A DNA stretch of 64,000 nt from Streptomyces ochraceiscleroticus (GTDB taxonomy: Bacteria > Actinomycetota > Actinomycetes > Streptomycetales > Streptomycetaceae). Positions 34,113 to 42,823 of the stretch are shown here, in pieces; within the stretch, counting starts at the first letter, position 1, and every line of letters begins with the position of its first letter. The position numbers and the translations under genes were made by a program. The stretch is from assembly GCF_000720485.1 (NCBI RefSeq), contig NZ_JOAX01000005.1, positions 372,001 to 436,000 on the forward strand, read 5' to 3'. Under the pieces are notes generated by a model. It made no database searches. It was not told the DNA's origin and saw only the letters and a program-made list of their open reading frames with translations.

Positions 34113-34583
34113 ATGGGGACGCGACGCACTTCGCTGCCGGGCGTCGGCACGCGGTACGACTTCACCACGCACGCCGGACAGCACCTCTCCGTGGTGGTGC
34201 ACCACGACGGACGCCGCTTCATCGGCTTCTACGCCGCCGATGACCCCGATACCTGCCAGTCCTCGGTCCCCTTGGAACGGGAGGAGGCAACCGCCCTCGC
34301 GCACCTCATCGATCCGGCGCCGCTGGACGCCGTCCGCACCGACGGCATCGACCTGGTCACCGAGCACATCCAGATAGGCAGCCGCTCCCCGTACGGCGGC
34401 CGGCTGCTCGGCGACACCGGGGCCCGCACCCGTACCGGCGCGTCCATCGTCGCGGTGCTGCGCCGCACGAGCGCGCACCCGTCCCCGGGCCCCGACTTCC
34501 GTTTCGCCATCGGCGACACCCTCGTCGCGGTCGGCACCCGTGAGGGCGTCGACGCCCTCGCCGCGATCATCGCCGGAGGCTGA
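34113..34583 (+). CDS. khtT: KhtT-like regulatory subunit of cation/proton antiporter
   Basis: A 156-residue cytosolic protein. The N-terminal half begins RRTSLPGVGTRYDFTTHAGQHLSVV, as in KhtT-type subunits; the C-terminal half is a TrkA-C domain ending FRFAIGDTLVAVGTREGVDALAAII. In the B. subtilis system KhtT gates the KhtU potassium/proton antiporter and binds c-di-AMP, so the same role is likely here. The gene ends 2 bases before khtU, which supports a working pair. GGGGAGG precedes the ATG. Two direct repeats upstream could control the operon. Confidence 0.88.
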   Translation: MGTRRTSLPGVGTRYDFTTHAGQHLSVVVHHDGRRFIGFYAADDPDTCQSSVPLEREEATALAHLIDPAPLDAVRTDGIDLVTEHIQIGSRSPYGGRLLGDTGARTRTGASIVAVLRRTSAHPSPGPDFRFAIGDTLVAVGTREGVDALAAIIAGG

Positions 34584-34585
34584 CT

Positions 34586-35860
34586 ATGCATGAGACCACC
34601 GCACTGCTCGTGGAGTTCGGCGCCGTCATCCTCGCCCTCGGCCTCCTCGGGCGGCTGGCCGGCCGGGTCGGCCTCTCGCCCATACCCCTCTACCTCCTCG
34701 CCGGGCTCGCCTTCGGACACGGCGGACTGCTGCCGCTCAACGCCAGCGAGGAGTTCGTCGGCGTCGGCGCCGAGATCGGCGTCATCCTGCTGCTGCTCCT
34801 GCTCGGCCTCGAATACAGCGCCTCCGAGCTGGTGACCAGCCTCAGGACCCAATACCCCTCCGGTGCCGTCGACTTCCTGCTGAACGCCGTACCGGGAGCG
34901 GCCGCCGCGCTGCTGCTGGGCTGGGGCCCGGTCGCCGCCGTCGCGCTGGCCGGCGTCACCTGGATCTCCTCCTCCGGCGTCATCGCCAAGGTCCTCACCG
35001 ACCTCGGCCGGCTCGGCAACCGCGAGACCCCCGTCATCCTCGGCGTCCTCGTCCTCGAAGACCTCTCCATGGCGGTCTATCTGCCGCTGCTGACCGCGCT
35101 GCTGGCCGGCGTCGGACTCGCGGGCGGCAGCGTCACGCTGCTCATCGCGCTCGGCGCCGTCGGCCTCGTGCTCTACCTCGCGCTCCGGCACGGCCGGCTG
35201 ATCAGCCGCTGGGTCTCCTCGGACAACCCCGAGATGCTGCTCCTGGTCGTCCTCGGGCTGACCGTGCTCGTCGCGGGCATCGCCCAGCAGCTCCAGGTCT
35301 CCGCGGCGGTCGGCGCGTTCCTCGTCGGCATCGCGCTGTCCGGCGAGGTCGCCGAGGGCGCGCGCAAGCTCCTCACGCCGCTGCGCGACCTCTTCGCCGC
35401 GATCTTCTTCGTCTTCTTCGGCCTGTCCACCGACCCGACCGCCATCCCGCCGGTACTGCTCCCGGCGCTGCTGCTCGCGGCCGTCACCACCGTGACCAAG
35501 ATTCTCACGGGCTGGTACGCGGCCCGGCGCGCCGGCATCGGGCCGAACGGGCGGCTGCGCGCGGGCGGCGCGCTCGTCGCACGCGGCGAGTTCTCCATCG
35601 TCATCGCCGGGCTCACCACGGCCGTCGAACCGCGGATCGGCCCGATCGCCACCGCATACGTCCTGATCATGGTCATCCTCGGCCCGCTGACCGCGCGCTG
35701 GGCGGCACCGGCCGTCAACCGCGCCCGGACCGCCCTGCTGCCGCTCTTCGGCATCACCTCCCGCAGACCCGCCACGCCCGCCCCGGAAACCCCGTCCGAA
35801 GCACCCGAAGAGACCCCCGCGCCCCGTGAGGACGCACATGCTCTGCCGCCACACGGGTAA
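34586..35860 (+). CDS. khtU: KhtU-like CPA2 cation/proton antiporter
   Basis: A 424-residue inner-membrane protein with about 12 hydrophobic helices. CPA2 features are LLLLLLGLEYSASELV (helix 3 region), TWISSSGVIAKVLTDLG followed by LVLEDLSMAVYLPLL, which supplies the ion-binding Asp of the family, and ARGEFSIVIAGL near helix 10. It has no C-terminal NAD-binding domain and ends in a Pro/Glu-rich tail of about 35 residues, as expected when a separate KhtT subunit does the regulating. Its likely function is potassium efflux in exchange for protons. Confidence 0.9.
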   Translation: MHETTALLVEFGAVILALGLLGRLAGRVGLSPIPLYLLAGLAFGHGGLLPLNASEEFVGVGAEIGVILLLLLLGLEYSASELVTSLRTQYPSGAVDFLLNAVPGAAAALLLGWGPVAAVALAGVTWISSSGVIAKVLTDLGRLGNRETPVILGVLVLEDLSMAVYLPLLTALLAGVGLAGGSVTLLIALGAVGLVLYLALRHGRLISRWVSSDNPEMLLLVVLGLTVLVAGIAQQLQVSAAVGAFLVGIALSGEVAEGARKLLTPLRDLFAAIFFVFFGLSTDPTAIPPVLLPALLLAAVTTVTKILTGWYAARRAGIGPNGRLRAGGALVARGEFSIVIAGLTTAVEPRIGPIATAYVLIMVILGPLTARWAAPAVNRARTALLPLFGITSRRPATPAPETPSEAPEETPAPREDAHALPPHG

Positions 35861-35914
35861 CCGAAGCGTCGTACAGACCAACTGCAGCAGGTCCACCTGA
35901 AGCGAGGGGGCTCC

Positions 35915-36451
35915 ATGGCGCGGTCACCGCTGTCACTCCGGCGCAGCAATGCCAGGAAGAAGAAGCGCGGCCGGCCGGCGACGGGCGGCGGGGCACCACT
36001 CCCGCCGCCCGTGCAGGCGTTGGTGATGCTGCTGGCGTTCGCCGTCATGGTGGCCTTCGGAGCCGTACTGGCGCAGTTGACCCTCCAGCCGTCGGCCGCC
36101 TCCGAGGCGCTCACGCACACCAATCTGCGGCCCGGCGACACTCTGCGCGACTACCTCGGGCAGCCCGCGTTCATCGACACTGTCAAGCAGCTCGGCGGGA
36201 ACATCCTGCTGGGTCTGCCCTTCGGGCTGCTGCTGCCGGTCGTGGCGCCCAGGGCGCGCGGGCTGCTGCGGGTGGTCGTGGTGACCGCGCTGGTCATGCT
36301 GCTGGTCGAGCTGGTGCAAGGGGCCCTGGTCACCGGGCGCGCCTTCGACATCGACGACGTCATCCTCAACACCACGGGCGCGCTCCTCGGCTACGTCCTG
36401 CTCGGCCGCCGCCTCGGCCGCGCCGTTCATCCCAGGCGCCGCCACTGGTGA
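35915..36451 (+). CDS. VanZ family membrane protein
   Basis: A 178-residue membrane protein: a basic N-terminus (RRSNARKKKRGR), four hydrophobic helices, and the VanZ-like core GGNILLGLPFGLLLPVV followed by LVELVQGALVTGRAFDIDDVILNTTGALLGYVL. VanZ confers low-level teicoplanin resistance in enterococci, but most members have no proven role and resistance should not be inferred. The ATG at 35915 lies 54 bases after khtU, so co-transcription with khtTU is possible. Confidence 0.88.
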   Translation: MARSPLSLRRSNARKKKRGRPATGGGAPLPPPVQALVMLLAFAVMVAFGAVLAQLTLQPSAASEALTHTNLRPGDTLRDYLGQPAFIDTVKQLGGNILLGLPFGLLLPVVAPRARGLLRVVVVTALVMLLVELVQGALVTGRAFDIDDVILNTTGALLGYVLLGRRLGRAVHPRRRHW

Positions 36452-36478
36452 CAGCGGCGCGCCAGTGCGGTATAGCCC

Positions 36479-37228
36479 TCAGCCCCCGGCGAGCAGCCGC
36501 CCCGCACCCGGTACGACGGGATCCAGGCCCAGTTCGGTGAGGATGCGGTACGTGGTGGCGGTGGCCGCGGAAAGTACCGGCAGCCCCGCCTCGTCCTCGA
36601 CCGGCTGGATCGCCGGCAGCGACGGCATCTGCACGCACGCGGAGAGGACCAGCGCGTCGGCCCGGCCGAGGTCCAGCTTCCGCCAGTGGTCGCGCAGATC
36701 CTCCGGGTCGAGCCGGGCGACCGCGAGATTGTCGGGTACCTCCAGGCTGAGCGCGTCGACCACCTCCACGCCCGCGTCCTCGATGTAGTCGACGACCAGC
36801 CGGGTCAGGTCCTTCATGTACGGAGTGAGGATCGCGACCCGGCGGGCGCCCAGCGCCGCGATGCCGTCGAGCAGCGCACCGGCGCTGGAGACCACCGGCG
36901 CCTGTGCGCCCTGGCCGCGCAGCGCCTTCGTGATCTCCGCCTCGGCCGTGCAGTGGTGGCCCGGGCCCTGCGCCATGATCGCCACCAGGCAGGCGGTGGC
37001 CACGACGTCGGGACGGGCGTCGGCGAGTTCGAGCGCGGCCCGCTCGGTCTGCGCGTTCATGCCGCGGAGCTGCTCGGGCGTGACGTGCTGCATGCGCATC
37101 CGGCTGCTGTGGAAGACGAAGCGGTCGCCGGGCCGCGCCCGCTCCCGGTCCCGCAGCATGCGCGGCAGCTCGGTCTCCATCGTCAGGTTGGAGCTCGGCA
37201 CGATCATGCCGATGTGGTGGTCCGTCAC
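36479..37228 (-). CDS. nicE: Maleate cis-trans isomerase
   Basis: A 249-residue enzyme of the Asp/Glu racemase superfamily. The N-terminus GMIVPSSNLTMETELPRML is diagnostic of maleate isomerases. The two catalytic cysteines are visible in VATACLVAIMAQG and VLSACVQMPSLPA. The enzyme converts maleate to fumarate without cofactor, the last step of aerobic nicotinate breakdown. It is the last gene of the minus-strand nic operon, 17 bases after the MarR gene. Arylmalonate decarboxylase is a related family, but the N-terminal signature and the neighbours fit maleate isomerase. Confidence 0.92.
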   Translation of the reverse strand: MTDHHIGMIVPSSNLTMETELPRMLRDRERARPGDRFVFHSSRMRMQHVTPEQLRGMNAQTERAALELADARPDVVATACLVAIMAQGPGHHCTAEAEITKALRGQGAQAPVVSSAGALLDGIAALGARRVAILTPYMKDLTRLVVDYIEDAGVEVVDALSLEVPDNLAVARLDPEDLRDHWRKLDLGRADALVLSACVQMPSLPAIQPVEDEAGLPVLSAATATTYRILTELGLDPVVPGAGRLLAGG

Positions 37229-37245
37229 GGGTCTCTCCGGTGGGG

Positions 37246-37734
37246 TCAGGACTCCTTGGCCAGGCCCTCCCAGTGGTCGGCCAGGGATGTCAGCAGGTGC
37301 ATGAGGTCCGCGCGCTGCTCGGCGTCGTACGGACCGAGGAGCCGTTCGTCCAGGGCGCGCGCCCGGTCGTTGGCGTCGCGGAGGGTCCGCTCGCCCTCCT
37401 CGGTCAGGTACAGCAGCTTGCGGCGGCCGTCGGCGGCGGCGGTGCGGCGGACGAGCAGCCCGCGGTTCTCCAGCCGCCGGGCCACGTCCGCCATCGTGGA
37501 GGTGTCCAGGGCCACGGCCGAGGCCATCGATCTCTGGTCGCGGCCCGGTGCTGCGCCCACGGCGGTCAGCACCGCGAACTGCGGTCCGGTGAGCGTGGGG
37601 TCCACGGCCCGTACCCAGACCGCGAGATACGCCTGATAGAGGCGGCGTACCTGGTAGCCGGGTGCGGCGGTGAGGGCCGTGGGCACCTTCGGGGGCTCGG
37701 ACGAAAGTGCTACGGATTCGGTGTTGTCAGCCAT
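37246..37734 (-). CDS. nicR: MarR family regulator of the nicotinate operon
   Basis: A 162-residue MarR-type winged-helix protein: QVRRLYQAYLAVWVRAVDPTLTGPQFAVLTAVG, the recognition region RSMASAVALDTSTMADVARRLENRGLLVRR, and a wing with GRRKLLYLTEEGERTL. In Pseudomonas the nic genes are controlled by the MarR repressor NicR, which responds to 6-hydroxynicotinate. Position inside this operon suggests the same role, so the symbol is by analogy. The ATG at 37734 is used; a TTG at 37746 is also possible, and the ribosome site is weak. Confidence 0.85.
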   Translation of the reverse strand: MADNTESVALSSEPPKVPTALTAAPGYQVRRLYQAYLAVWVRAVDPTLTGPQFAVLTAVGAAPGRDQRSMASAVALDTSTMADVARRLENRGLLVRRTAAADGRRKLLYLTEEGERTLRDANDRARALDERLLGPYDAEQRADLMHLLTSLADHWEGLAKES

Positions 37735-37783
37735 GGGCCAACTCAACCACGGCGGATAGCCGGGATGACGGCGGACCAGCAGG

Positions 37784-39289
37784 TCACGGCAGCATGGCGG
37801 TGAGTGCCGTGCGCAGCGCGGCCAGCGCCGCCGGCGGGTTGTCCCAGAAGATCATGTGGCCGGCGTCCGGGATCTCGGCGAAGGCGGCGGAGGGCAGCGC
37901 GGCAGCGGCCTCGGCCGCCCCCTCGGCCGTGACCACCGGGCTGTCGGCCCCGTACAGCAGCGCCGTCGGCCCCGGCACGGAAGGCCACCAGTCGAAGAAG
38001 TCCTCCGTCTCGAAGCCGCGGTGCGTGGCCACGATCGCCTCCCGCTCGCAACTGCTCAGCCAGCGGGCCCGCAACTCCTGCTCCCGGCGCGGCCAGCGCG
38101 GCCACGAGGCGGCCACCTCGTCGGCGTCGGTGCCGCGCACGGCCTGGTCGAGCTGCCCGAGGAACGCGTCCAGGGTCGTCGGATACGGGCCCCGGCCGGG
38201 CCCGCTCAGCGGCGGGTCGGCGAGCACCGTACCGCCGAGCGGCACCTTGCCTCGTACCGTGGTGGCCGCCGCGATCCGCGCGCCCATCGAGTGCCCGAAG
38301 AGCACCGGGCGCTCCAGCCCGAGCCCGGTGACCACGGCCTCGGTGTCCTCGGCGTACTCCTCCAGCGTGTACCGCCCGCCGCCGTCCGACAGCCCGCGCC
38401 CGCGGACATCAACCACCAACGGCCGTACCAGGTCGGTGAGTTCACGGGCGACGAAGTCCATGGTGACGGCCGGGCTGGTGATACCGGGCAGGATCACCAC
38501 GGGGACGCCGGGGCCGCCGTAGTCGAGTACGTGCAGCCGGGCGGCGCCGGAGCGTACCCAGCGGCTGGTGGCGGGAATGCCGGCGAGGTCCGCCGACGCG
38601 GCCTGGCTGATCGACCGCCGGTCCTGTTCGTGCTGCGGCATGGGGAGTTCCTTGAGATAGTCGACCGCTTCGGCGAGCGCGATGACGTCGCCGTACTTCG
38701 CCTGGATGTCGAAGAGGTTCGCCTCGTGCGGCCCGGGCGCGCGGTCACCCACGCACTCCCGCGGCACGAGCACCGGGAAACCGGACTGCACCGCGTCCAC
38801 CGCGGTCGCCCGCACACAGCCGCTGGTCGTCGCGCCGCACACCAGGACCGTGTCACAGCCCAGGCCGGCCAGCGTCGCGGCGAGCGAGGTGCCGAAGAAC
38901 GCCGAAGCGCCCTTCTTCACGATCAGATGGTCCTCGGTGCGGCGCGGCAGCCGGGGGTCGAGGGCGACCGCCTCGCTGCCTTCGAGGAGGGCACGCATGC
39001 CCTGTGCCTTCTGCAGCCAGGTGATGCCGTCGCCGGCCGCCTCGGCGGGGGAGTACGCGATGGCGGTGAAGACGACCGGGACCCCGGCGGCCCGGCCGGC
39101 CTCGATCAACTCCCGTGTGGAGGCGACCACTTCGCTCAGATCGGTCCCGGAGGGGAAGGCGTCCTCGGTGAAGCCGCGGGTGAGGTCGACGACCACGATC
39201 GCGGGGCGGCTGCCGCGGCGCACGGGCGCGCCGAAGCCGGCCCGGTCGTACGTGGCGTCGGTGGCCGTTCCGTACTGGCTCGTGCTCAT
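37784..39289 (-). CDS. nicF-nicD: Fused maleamate amidohydrolase / N-formylmaleamate deformylase
   Basis: One uninterrupted 501-residue frame. Residues about 1-222 are an isochorismatase-like hydrolase with the NicF triad: Asp in VVVDLTRGF, Lys in VKKGASAFFG, Cys in TTSGCVRATAVDAV. Residues about 230-501 are an alpha/beta hydrolase matching NicD: ILPGITSPAVTMDFVA, nucleophile GHSMGARIAAA, and His in AGHMIFWDN. NicD releases formate from N-formylmaleamate and NicF then deamidates maleamate to maleate, so the fusion joins consecutive steps. An in-frame ATG at 38641 has AAGGA upstream, so a separate NicD form may also be made. The start overlaps the CoxG gene by 4 bases. Confidence 0.87.
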   Translation of the reverse strand: MSTSQYGTATDATYDRAGFGAPVRRGSRPAIVVVDLTRGFTEDAFPSGTDLSEVVASTRELIEAGRAAGVPVVFTAIAYSPAEAAGDGITWLQKAQGMRALLEGSEAVALDPRLPRRTEDHLIVKKGASAFFGTSLAATLAGLGCDTVLVCGATTSGCVRATAVDAVQSGFPVLVPRECVGDRAPGPHEANLFDIQAKYGDVIALAEAVDYLKELPMPQHEQDRRSISQAASADLAGIPATSRWVRSGAARLHVLDYGGPGVPVVILPGITSPAVTMDFVARELTDLVRPLVVDVRGRGLSDGGGRYTLEEYAEDTEAVVTGLGLERPVLFGHSMGARIAAATTVRGKVPLGGTVLADPPLSGPGRGPYPTTLDAFLGQLDQAVRGTDADEVAASWPRWPRREQELRARWLSSCEREAIVATHRGFETEDFFDWWPSVPGPTALLYGADSPVVTAEGAAEAAAALPSAAFAEIPDAGHMIFWDNPPAALAALRTALTAMLP

Positions 39290-39948
39290 GCCCGCCGCAC
39301 CGCCTTCAGCTCGCGCCGCAGCCCGGCCATCCGGCCGAGCAGCCAGCCCTCGAACAATCCGAAGGCGAAGGCGGCGGCCACGGGGCCGTACTTGGCCAGG
39401 GCCGGTCCGCCGATCATCGAGAGGCCGTCGAGCTCGGGGGCCGCCGGTGCCGCTGGCGCCGCCTGCGCCGGTGCAGCCTGCACACCCGCGACAGTCGGCA
39501 CCCGCTCCTGATCCAGCAGGCTCCCCAGATTCTGCGCGAACTGCTGCAGGATCCGGTCCGAGACCGCCCCGATCGCGCCCTTCCCGAACTGCGCGATCTT
39601 CCCGCGGATGACCAGGTCCGTGTCCAGCCGCAGCAGCGCGCCCTCCGGCGCCTCCGCGACCACCAGCGTCACCTCGGCCTCGGCGTCGCCGCTGCCGTGC
39701 GTGTCGGCGCCGCGCGCCTGCACCCGCAGCCGCCGCTCCCCGGCATCGGCCTCCAGGAACCGTACGGTCCCCGCGTACGCCGCCGTGACCGGGCCGACCC
39801 GGACCGTCACCCGGCCCTGCCAGGCGTCCCCGTCCTGCCCGGTGAGCCTTCCGCCCGGCATACAGGAAGCGACCCGCTCGACGTCGTTGAGCAGCGCGAA
39901 CACCTTGTCCGGTGGGGCCTTCACGGGAACCGTGTGGGTGAGCTGCAT
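39286..39948 (-). CDS. CoxG-like SRPBCC protein with C-terminal membrane helix
   Basis: A 220-residue protein. Residues 1-145 form the CoxG/SRPBCC domain (VPVKAPPDKVFALLNDVERVASCMPGG, then VTVRVGPVTAAYAGTVRF and GKIAQFGKGAIGAVSDRILQQFAQNL). An Ala/Pro linker leads to a hydrophobic helix near the C-terminus (GPVAAAFAFGLFEGWLLGRMAG) and a basic tail. CoxG of molybdenum CO dehydrogenases anchors the enzyme to the membrane and has been linked to electron delivery to quinone. Encoded just after the three hydroxylase subunits, it probably does this for nicotinate hydroxylase. Its ATG shares one base with the preceding TGA. Confidence 0.88.
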   Translation of the reverse strand: MQLTHTVPVKAPPDKVFALLNDVERVASCMPGGRLTGQDGDAWQGRVTVRVGPVTAAYAGTVRFLEADAGERRLRVQARGADTHGSGDAEAEVTLVVAEAPEGALLRLDTDLVIRGKIAQFGKGAIGAVSDRILQQFAQNLGSLLDQERVPTVAGVQAAPAQAAPAAPAAPELDGLSMIGGPALAKYGPVAAAFAFGLFEGWLLGRMAGLRRELKAVRRA

Positions 39949-40448
39949 CAGTTCTCCTTCCCGGCGCGCCGGCGGGCCGCCGCACAGTCGTCGATGGCCT
40001 CGACGATGGTCTGGTAGCCGGTGCACCGGCACAGGTTGGCGGCGACCACCTCGCGGATCTCCTCCTTGCTCGCGTCCGGCCGCTCGGCGAGGAACCCCTC
40101 GGCGAGCATCAGGAACCCGGGTGTGCAGAAGCCGCACTGCAGCCCGTGGTGTTCACTGAACGCCCGTTGCAGATCACTGAGTTCGCACTCGCCAGTGCCC
40201 TGTGAAAGGGACTCGACAGTACGGATCCGTGTCCCCTCCGCCTGTGCCGCGAACATCAGGCAGGCCCGTACGGGACGGTCGTCGACCAGCACCGTGCAGG
40301 CCCCGCAGATGCCGTGCTCGCAGCCGACGTGTGTGCCGGTCAGCCGCAGGTCGTGGCGGAGCACGTCGACGAGGGTGCGGCGGGACTCGGCGACTACCTC
40401 GTGCTCCTCACCGTTGACATCAAGAGTCATCAACTGCAGATCTGTCAT
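39948..40448 (-). CDS. Nicotinate hydroxylase small subunit, [2Fe-2S] (CoxS/NicA type)
   Basis: A 166-residue iron-sulfur subunit of a xanthine dehydrogenase-family molybdenum hydroxylase. The plant-ferredoxin-type cluster is bound by CEHGICGAC plus a following Cys; the second cluster by CGFCTPG and CRCTGY. All eight cysteines are present. It passes electrons from the molybdenum centre to FAD. The ATG at 40448 overlaps the large-subunit stop by 4 bases. Neighbouring nicotinate genes make nicotinate 6-hydroxylation the likely reaction. Confidence 0.92.
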   Translation of the reverse strand: MTDLQLMTLDVNGEEHEVVAESRRTLVDVLRHDLRLTGTHVGCEHGICGACTVLVDDRPVRACLMFAAQAEGTRIRTVESLSQGTGECELSDLQRAFSEHHGLQCGFCTPGFLMLAEGFLAERPDASKEEIREVVAANLCRCTGYQTIVEAIDDCAAARRRAGKEN

Positions 40449-42823
40449 CGGGTGTGCTCCAGGGTCCGCTGCCGCCGCAGTGCGTTGTGTACTGCCTCCG
40501 GCGTGATCGGGGTGTGGTCCAGCTCGACGCCGGTGGTGCGCAGGGCGTCGTTGACGGCGTTCAGTACGGCTGCCGGGGCGCCGATCGTGCCGCCCTCGCC
40601 GGCGCCCTTCGCGCCGGTCTCGGTGAACGCGCACGGCGTCTCCAGATGGTGGATCGCAACATCCGGGATCTCGTGCGCGGTGGGCACCTTGTAGTCCATG
40701 AAGCCGGTCGCGGACGGCTCGCCCTGCGCGTCGTACGTCACCTGCTCGAACAGTGCGCCCGCGATGCCCTGCGCGATGCCGCCCCGGCACTGCCCCTCCA
40801 CCACCTGCGGATTGATGGCCACGCCGCAGTCCTCGACGCAGAGGTACCGCAGGATCTCCACCTGTCCGGTGCCTTCGTGCAGCTCCACCACGCAGGCGTG
40901 GGTGGCGTTGGAGAACGTGCCGTCGTTGAAGACGTCGAACGCGGCGGTGCCGGTCAGCCCCGGCGCGATGTCCTTCGGCAGCAGATGCGCCTTGAGGTAC
41001 GCGATCTCGGCCAGTTGCTCGTACGAGAGGGAGACGGCAGGCTCGTCGCGGCGGCGTACGCACCCCTCGCCGCACTCCGTCTCCTCCGGTGCCACGCCCC
41101 AGCGGGCCGCGGCGATCCGGCGGAGCTTCTTCCCCAGCTCGGCGGCGGCCAGCCGCACGGCGCTGCCGCCGACCGTGATCGACCGGCTGGCGAAGGTGCC
41201 CCAGCCGTAGGTGATCCGGTCGGTGTCGCCCTGGTGCAGCTTCACCTTCGCGAGCGGCAGGCCCAGTTCGTCGGCGACGATCTGCGCCATGGTCGTCTCG
41301 TGGCTCTGGCCGTGGCTCATCGTGCCGGTGGTGACCGTGACCGCGCCGCTGGTGTCCATCCGGACCTCGGAGAGGTCGAAGCCGGGGACCACCTCCATCT
41401 TGCGCTGCGCGAAGGCGGTGGAGCCGTAGCCGGTGCGTTCGCTGAAGCAGGAGTAGCCGATGCCGAGGTGGCGCCCCTCCGCCGCGGCCGCCGCCTGCTT
41501 CTCGTACCAGCCCTCCTCCCGCACGGTCCGCTCGCACAGGTCCAGCGCCTCGCGGTAGGAGCCCGGGTCGTAGGTGATGCCATTGACGCCCGTGTACGGG
41601 AAGTCGGTGATGACGTTGCGGCGGCGGATCTCGACGGGGTCCAGGCCCAGTTCGCGTGCGGCCCGCTCGAAGAGCCGCTCGACGACCATGACGTACTGCG
41701 GGCGGCTGACGCCCCGGTACGGGGCGGTGGGCGCCTTGTTGGTGGTGATGGCCCGGCCGCGCACCCGGTAGGCGGGCACCTTGTACACGCCCGGCATCTC
41801 GGCCGACGCCATCAGCGGCTCGATGCCCGCGGTGAAGGGGTAGCAGGAGTACGCGCCCATGTCGCACACCACGTCGGCGTCCAGCCCGAGGATGCGGCCC
41901 TCGGCGTCGAACGCGGCCCGTACGTCGTAGTGCTGCTCGCGGGCGAGGAAGGAGGCGGTCAGCGCGTCCTTGCGGTCCTCGATCCACTTGACCGGGCGGC
42001 GCAGCCGGAGTGCTGCGGCAGCGGCAGCGATCTCTTCCCGGCCGACGACGCACTTCAGGCCGAAGCCACCGCCCATGTCCGGCACCCGCACCCGTACGGC
42101 CCGTTCGTCCAGGCCGAGGCAGCGCGCGGCGACCGTGCGCACCTGGTGCGGGACCTGCGTACAGGTCTCCAGTACGAGCTGCTCCTCGCGGTCGTCCCAG
42201 TGCGCCACCGTGCCGCGGGTCTCCAGCGGCAGCGCGTTCTGCCGCCCCGTGCGGGAGTCGACGTGCACCACGCACGGCGCGGCCGCGAAGACCGCGTCGA
42301 TGCCCTCGGAGGCGAAGAGGGAGACGTCCACGAGGGTGTTGCGCGGCGCCGCGTCGTGCAGGAGCGGGGCGCCTTCAGCGAGCGCCTCGTCCTCGCAGGT
42401 CACGGGGGCGAGGGGCGCATAGCTCACCTTGGCCGCCTCCAGACCGTCCTCGGCGGCGTACGCGTCCCGCGCGACGACGATGGCGAGCGGCTCGCCGACG
42501 TACCGCACCCGGTCTCGGGCCAGGACCGGCATGGCCGTGGGCACGAATTCTGTGAGCGGGCGGTCCAGCCGGGCCGTGATGTCACCGAGGCCCAGGTCCG
42601 CGGCGGTGAACGCCGCGACCACGCCCGGCACTTGACGCACAGCGCTCAGGTCGACGGCGGTGACCTCGGCGTGTGCGACGGTGCTGCGGACGAACTGCGC
42701 GTGCAGCATGCCCGGCAGCGCGATGTCGTCGACGAACCGGCCGCGGCCGGTGAGCAGCCGCGGGTCCTCGCGGCGGGCGACCGACCGGCCGACCAGCCGG
42801 TCCTCCGTACTACGGGGTGTCAC
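40445..42823 (-). CDS. Nicotinate hydroxylase large subunit, molybdopterin-binding (CoxL type)
   Basis: A 792-residue catalytic subunit. It begins with the conserved GRSVARREDPRLLTGRGRFVDDI. Molybdenum-cofactor contacts are in MGGGFGLKC, APYRGVSRPQY, MSHGQSHETTMAQI and the active-site Glu loop GAKGAGEGGTIGAPAA. The APYRGVSR sequence, unlike the AYRCSFR loop of CO dehydrogenase, indicates a hydroxylase and not a CO oxidiser. Water-derived oxygen would be added at C6 of nicotinate. The start is a GTG overlapping the FAD-subunit stop (GTGA). No cofactor-maturation gene (XdhC or MobA type) is in the operon, so those must lie elsewhere. Confidence 0.9.
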   Translation of the reverse strand: MTPRSTEDRLVGRSVARREDPRLLTGRGRFVDDIALPGMLHAQFVRSTVAHAEVTAVDLSAVRQVPGVVAAFTAADLGLGDITARLDRPLTEFVPTAMPVLARDRVRYVGEPLAIVVARDAYAAEDGLEAAKVSYAPLAPVTCEDEALAEGAPLLHDAAPRNTLVDVSLFASEGIDAVFAAAPCVVHVDSRTGRQNALPLETRGTVAHWDDREEQLVLETCTQVPHQVRTVAARCLGLDERAVRVRVPDMGGGFGLKCVVGREEIAAAAAALRLRRPVKWIEDRKDALTASFLAREQHYDVRAAFDAEGRILGLDADVVCDMGAYSCYPFTAGIEPLMASAEMPGVYKVPAYRVRGRAITTNKAPTAPYRGVSRPQYVMVVERLFERAARELGLDPVEIRRRNVITDFPYTGVNGITYDPGSYREALDLCERTVREEGWYEKQAAAAAEGRHLGIGYSCFSERTGYGSTAFAQRKMEVVPGFDLSEVRMDTSGAVTVTTGTMSHGQSHETTMAQIVADELGLPLAKVKLHQGDTDRITYGWGTFASRSITVGGSAVRLAAAELGKKLRRIAAARWGVAPEETECGEGCVRRRDEPAVSLSYEQLAEIAYLKAHLLPKDIAPGLTGTAAFDVFNDGTFSNATHACVVELHEGTGQVEILRYLCVEDCGVAINPQVVEGQCRGGIAQGIAGALFEQVTYDAQGEPSATGFMDYKVPTAHEIPDVAIHHLETPCAFTETGAKGAGEGGTIGAPAAVLNAVNDALRTTGVELDHTPITPEAVHNALRRQRTLEHTR

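Noticed and set aside
35915..36451. VanZ-like gene as evidence of glycopeptide resistance
   Set aside because: No vanRSHAX genes are near and most VanZ-like proteins are not linked to resistance.
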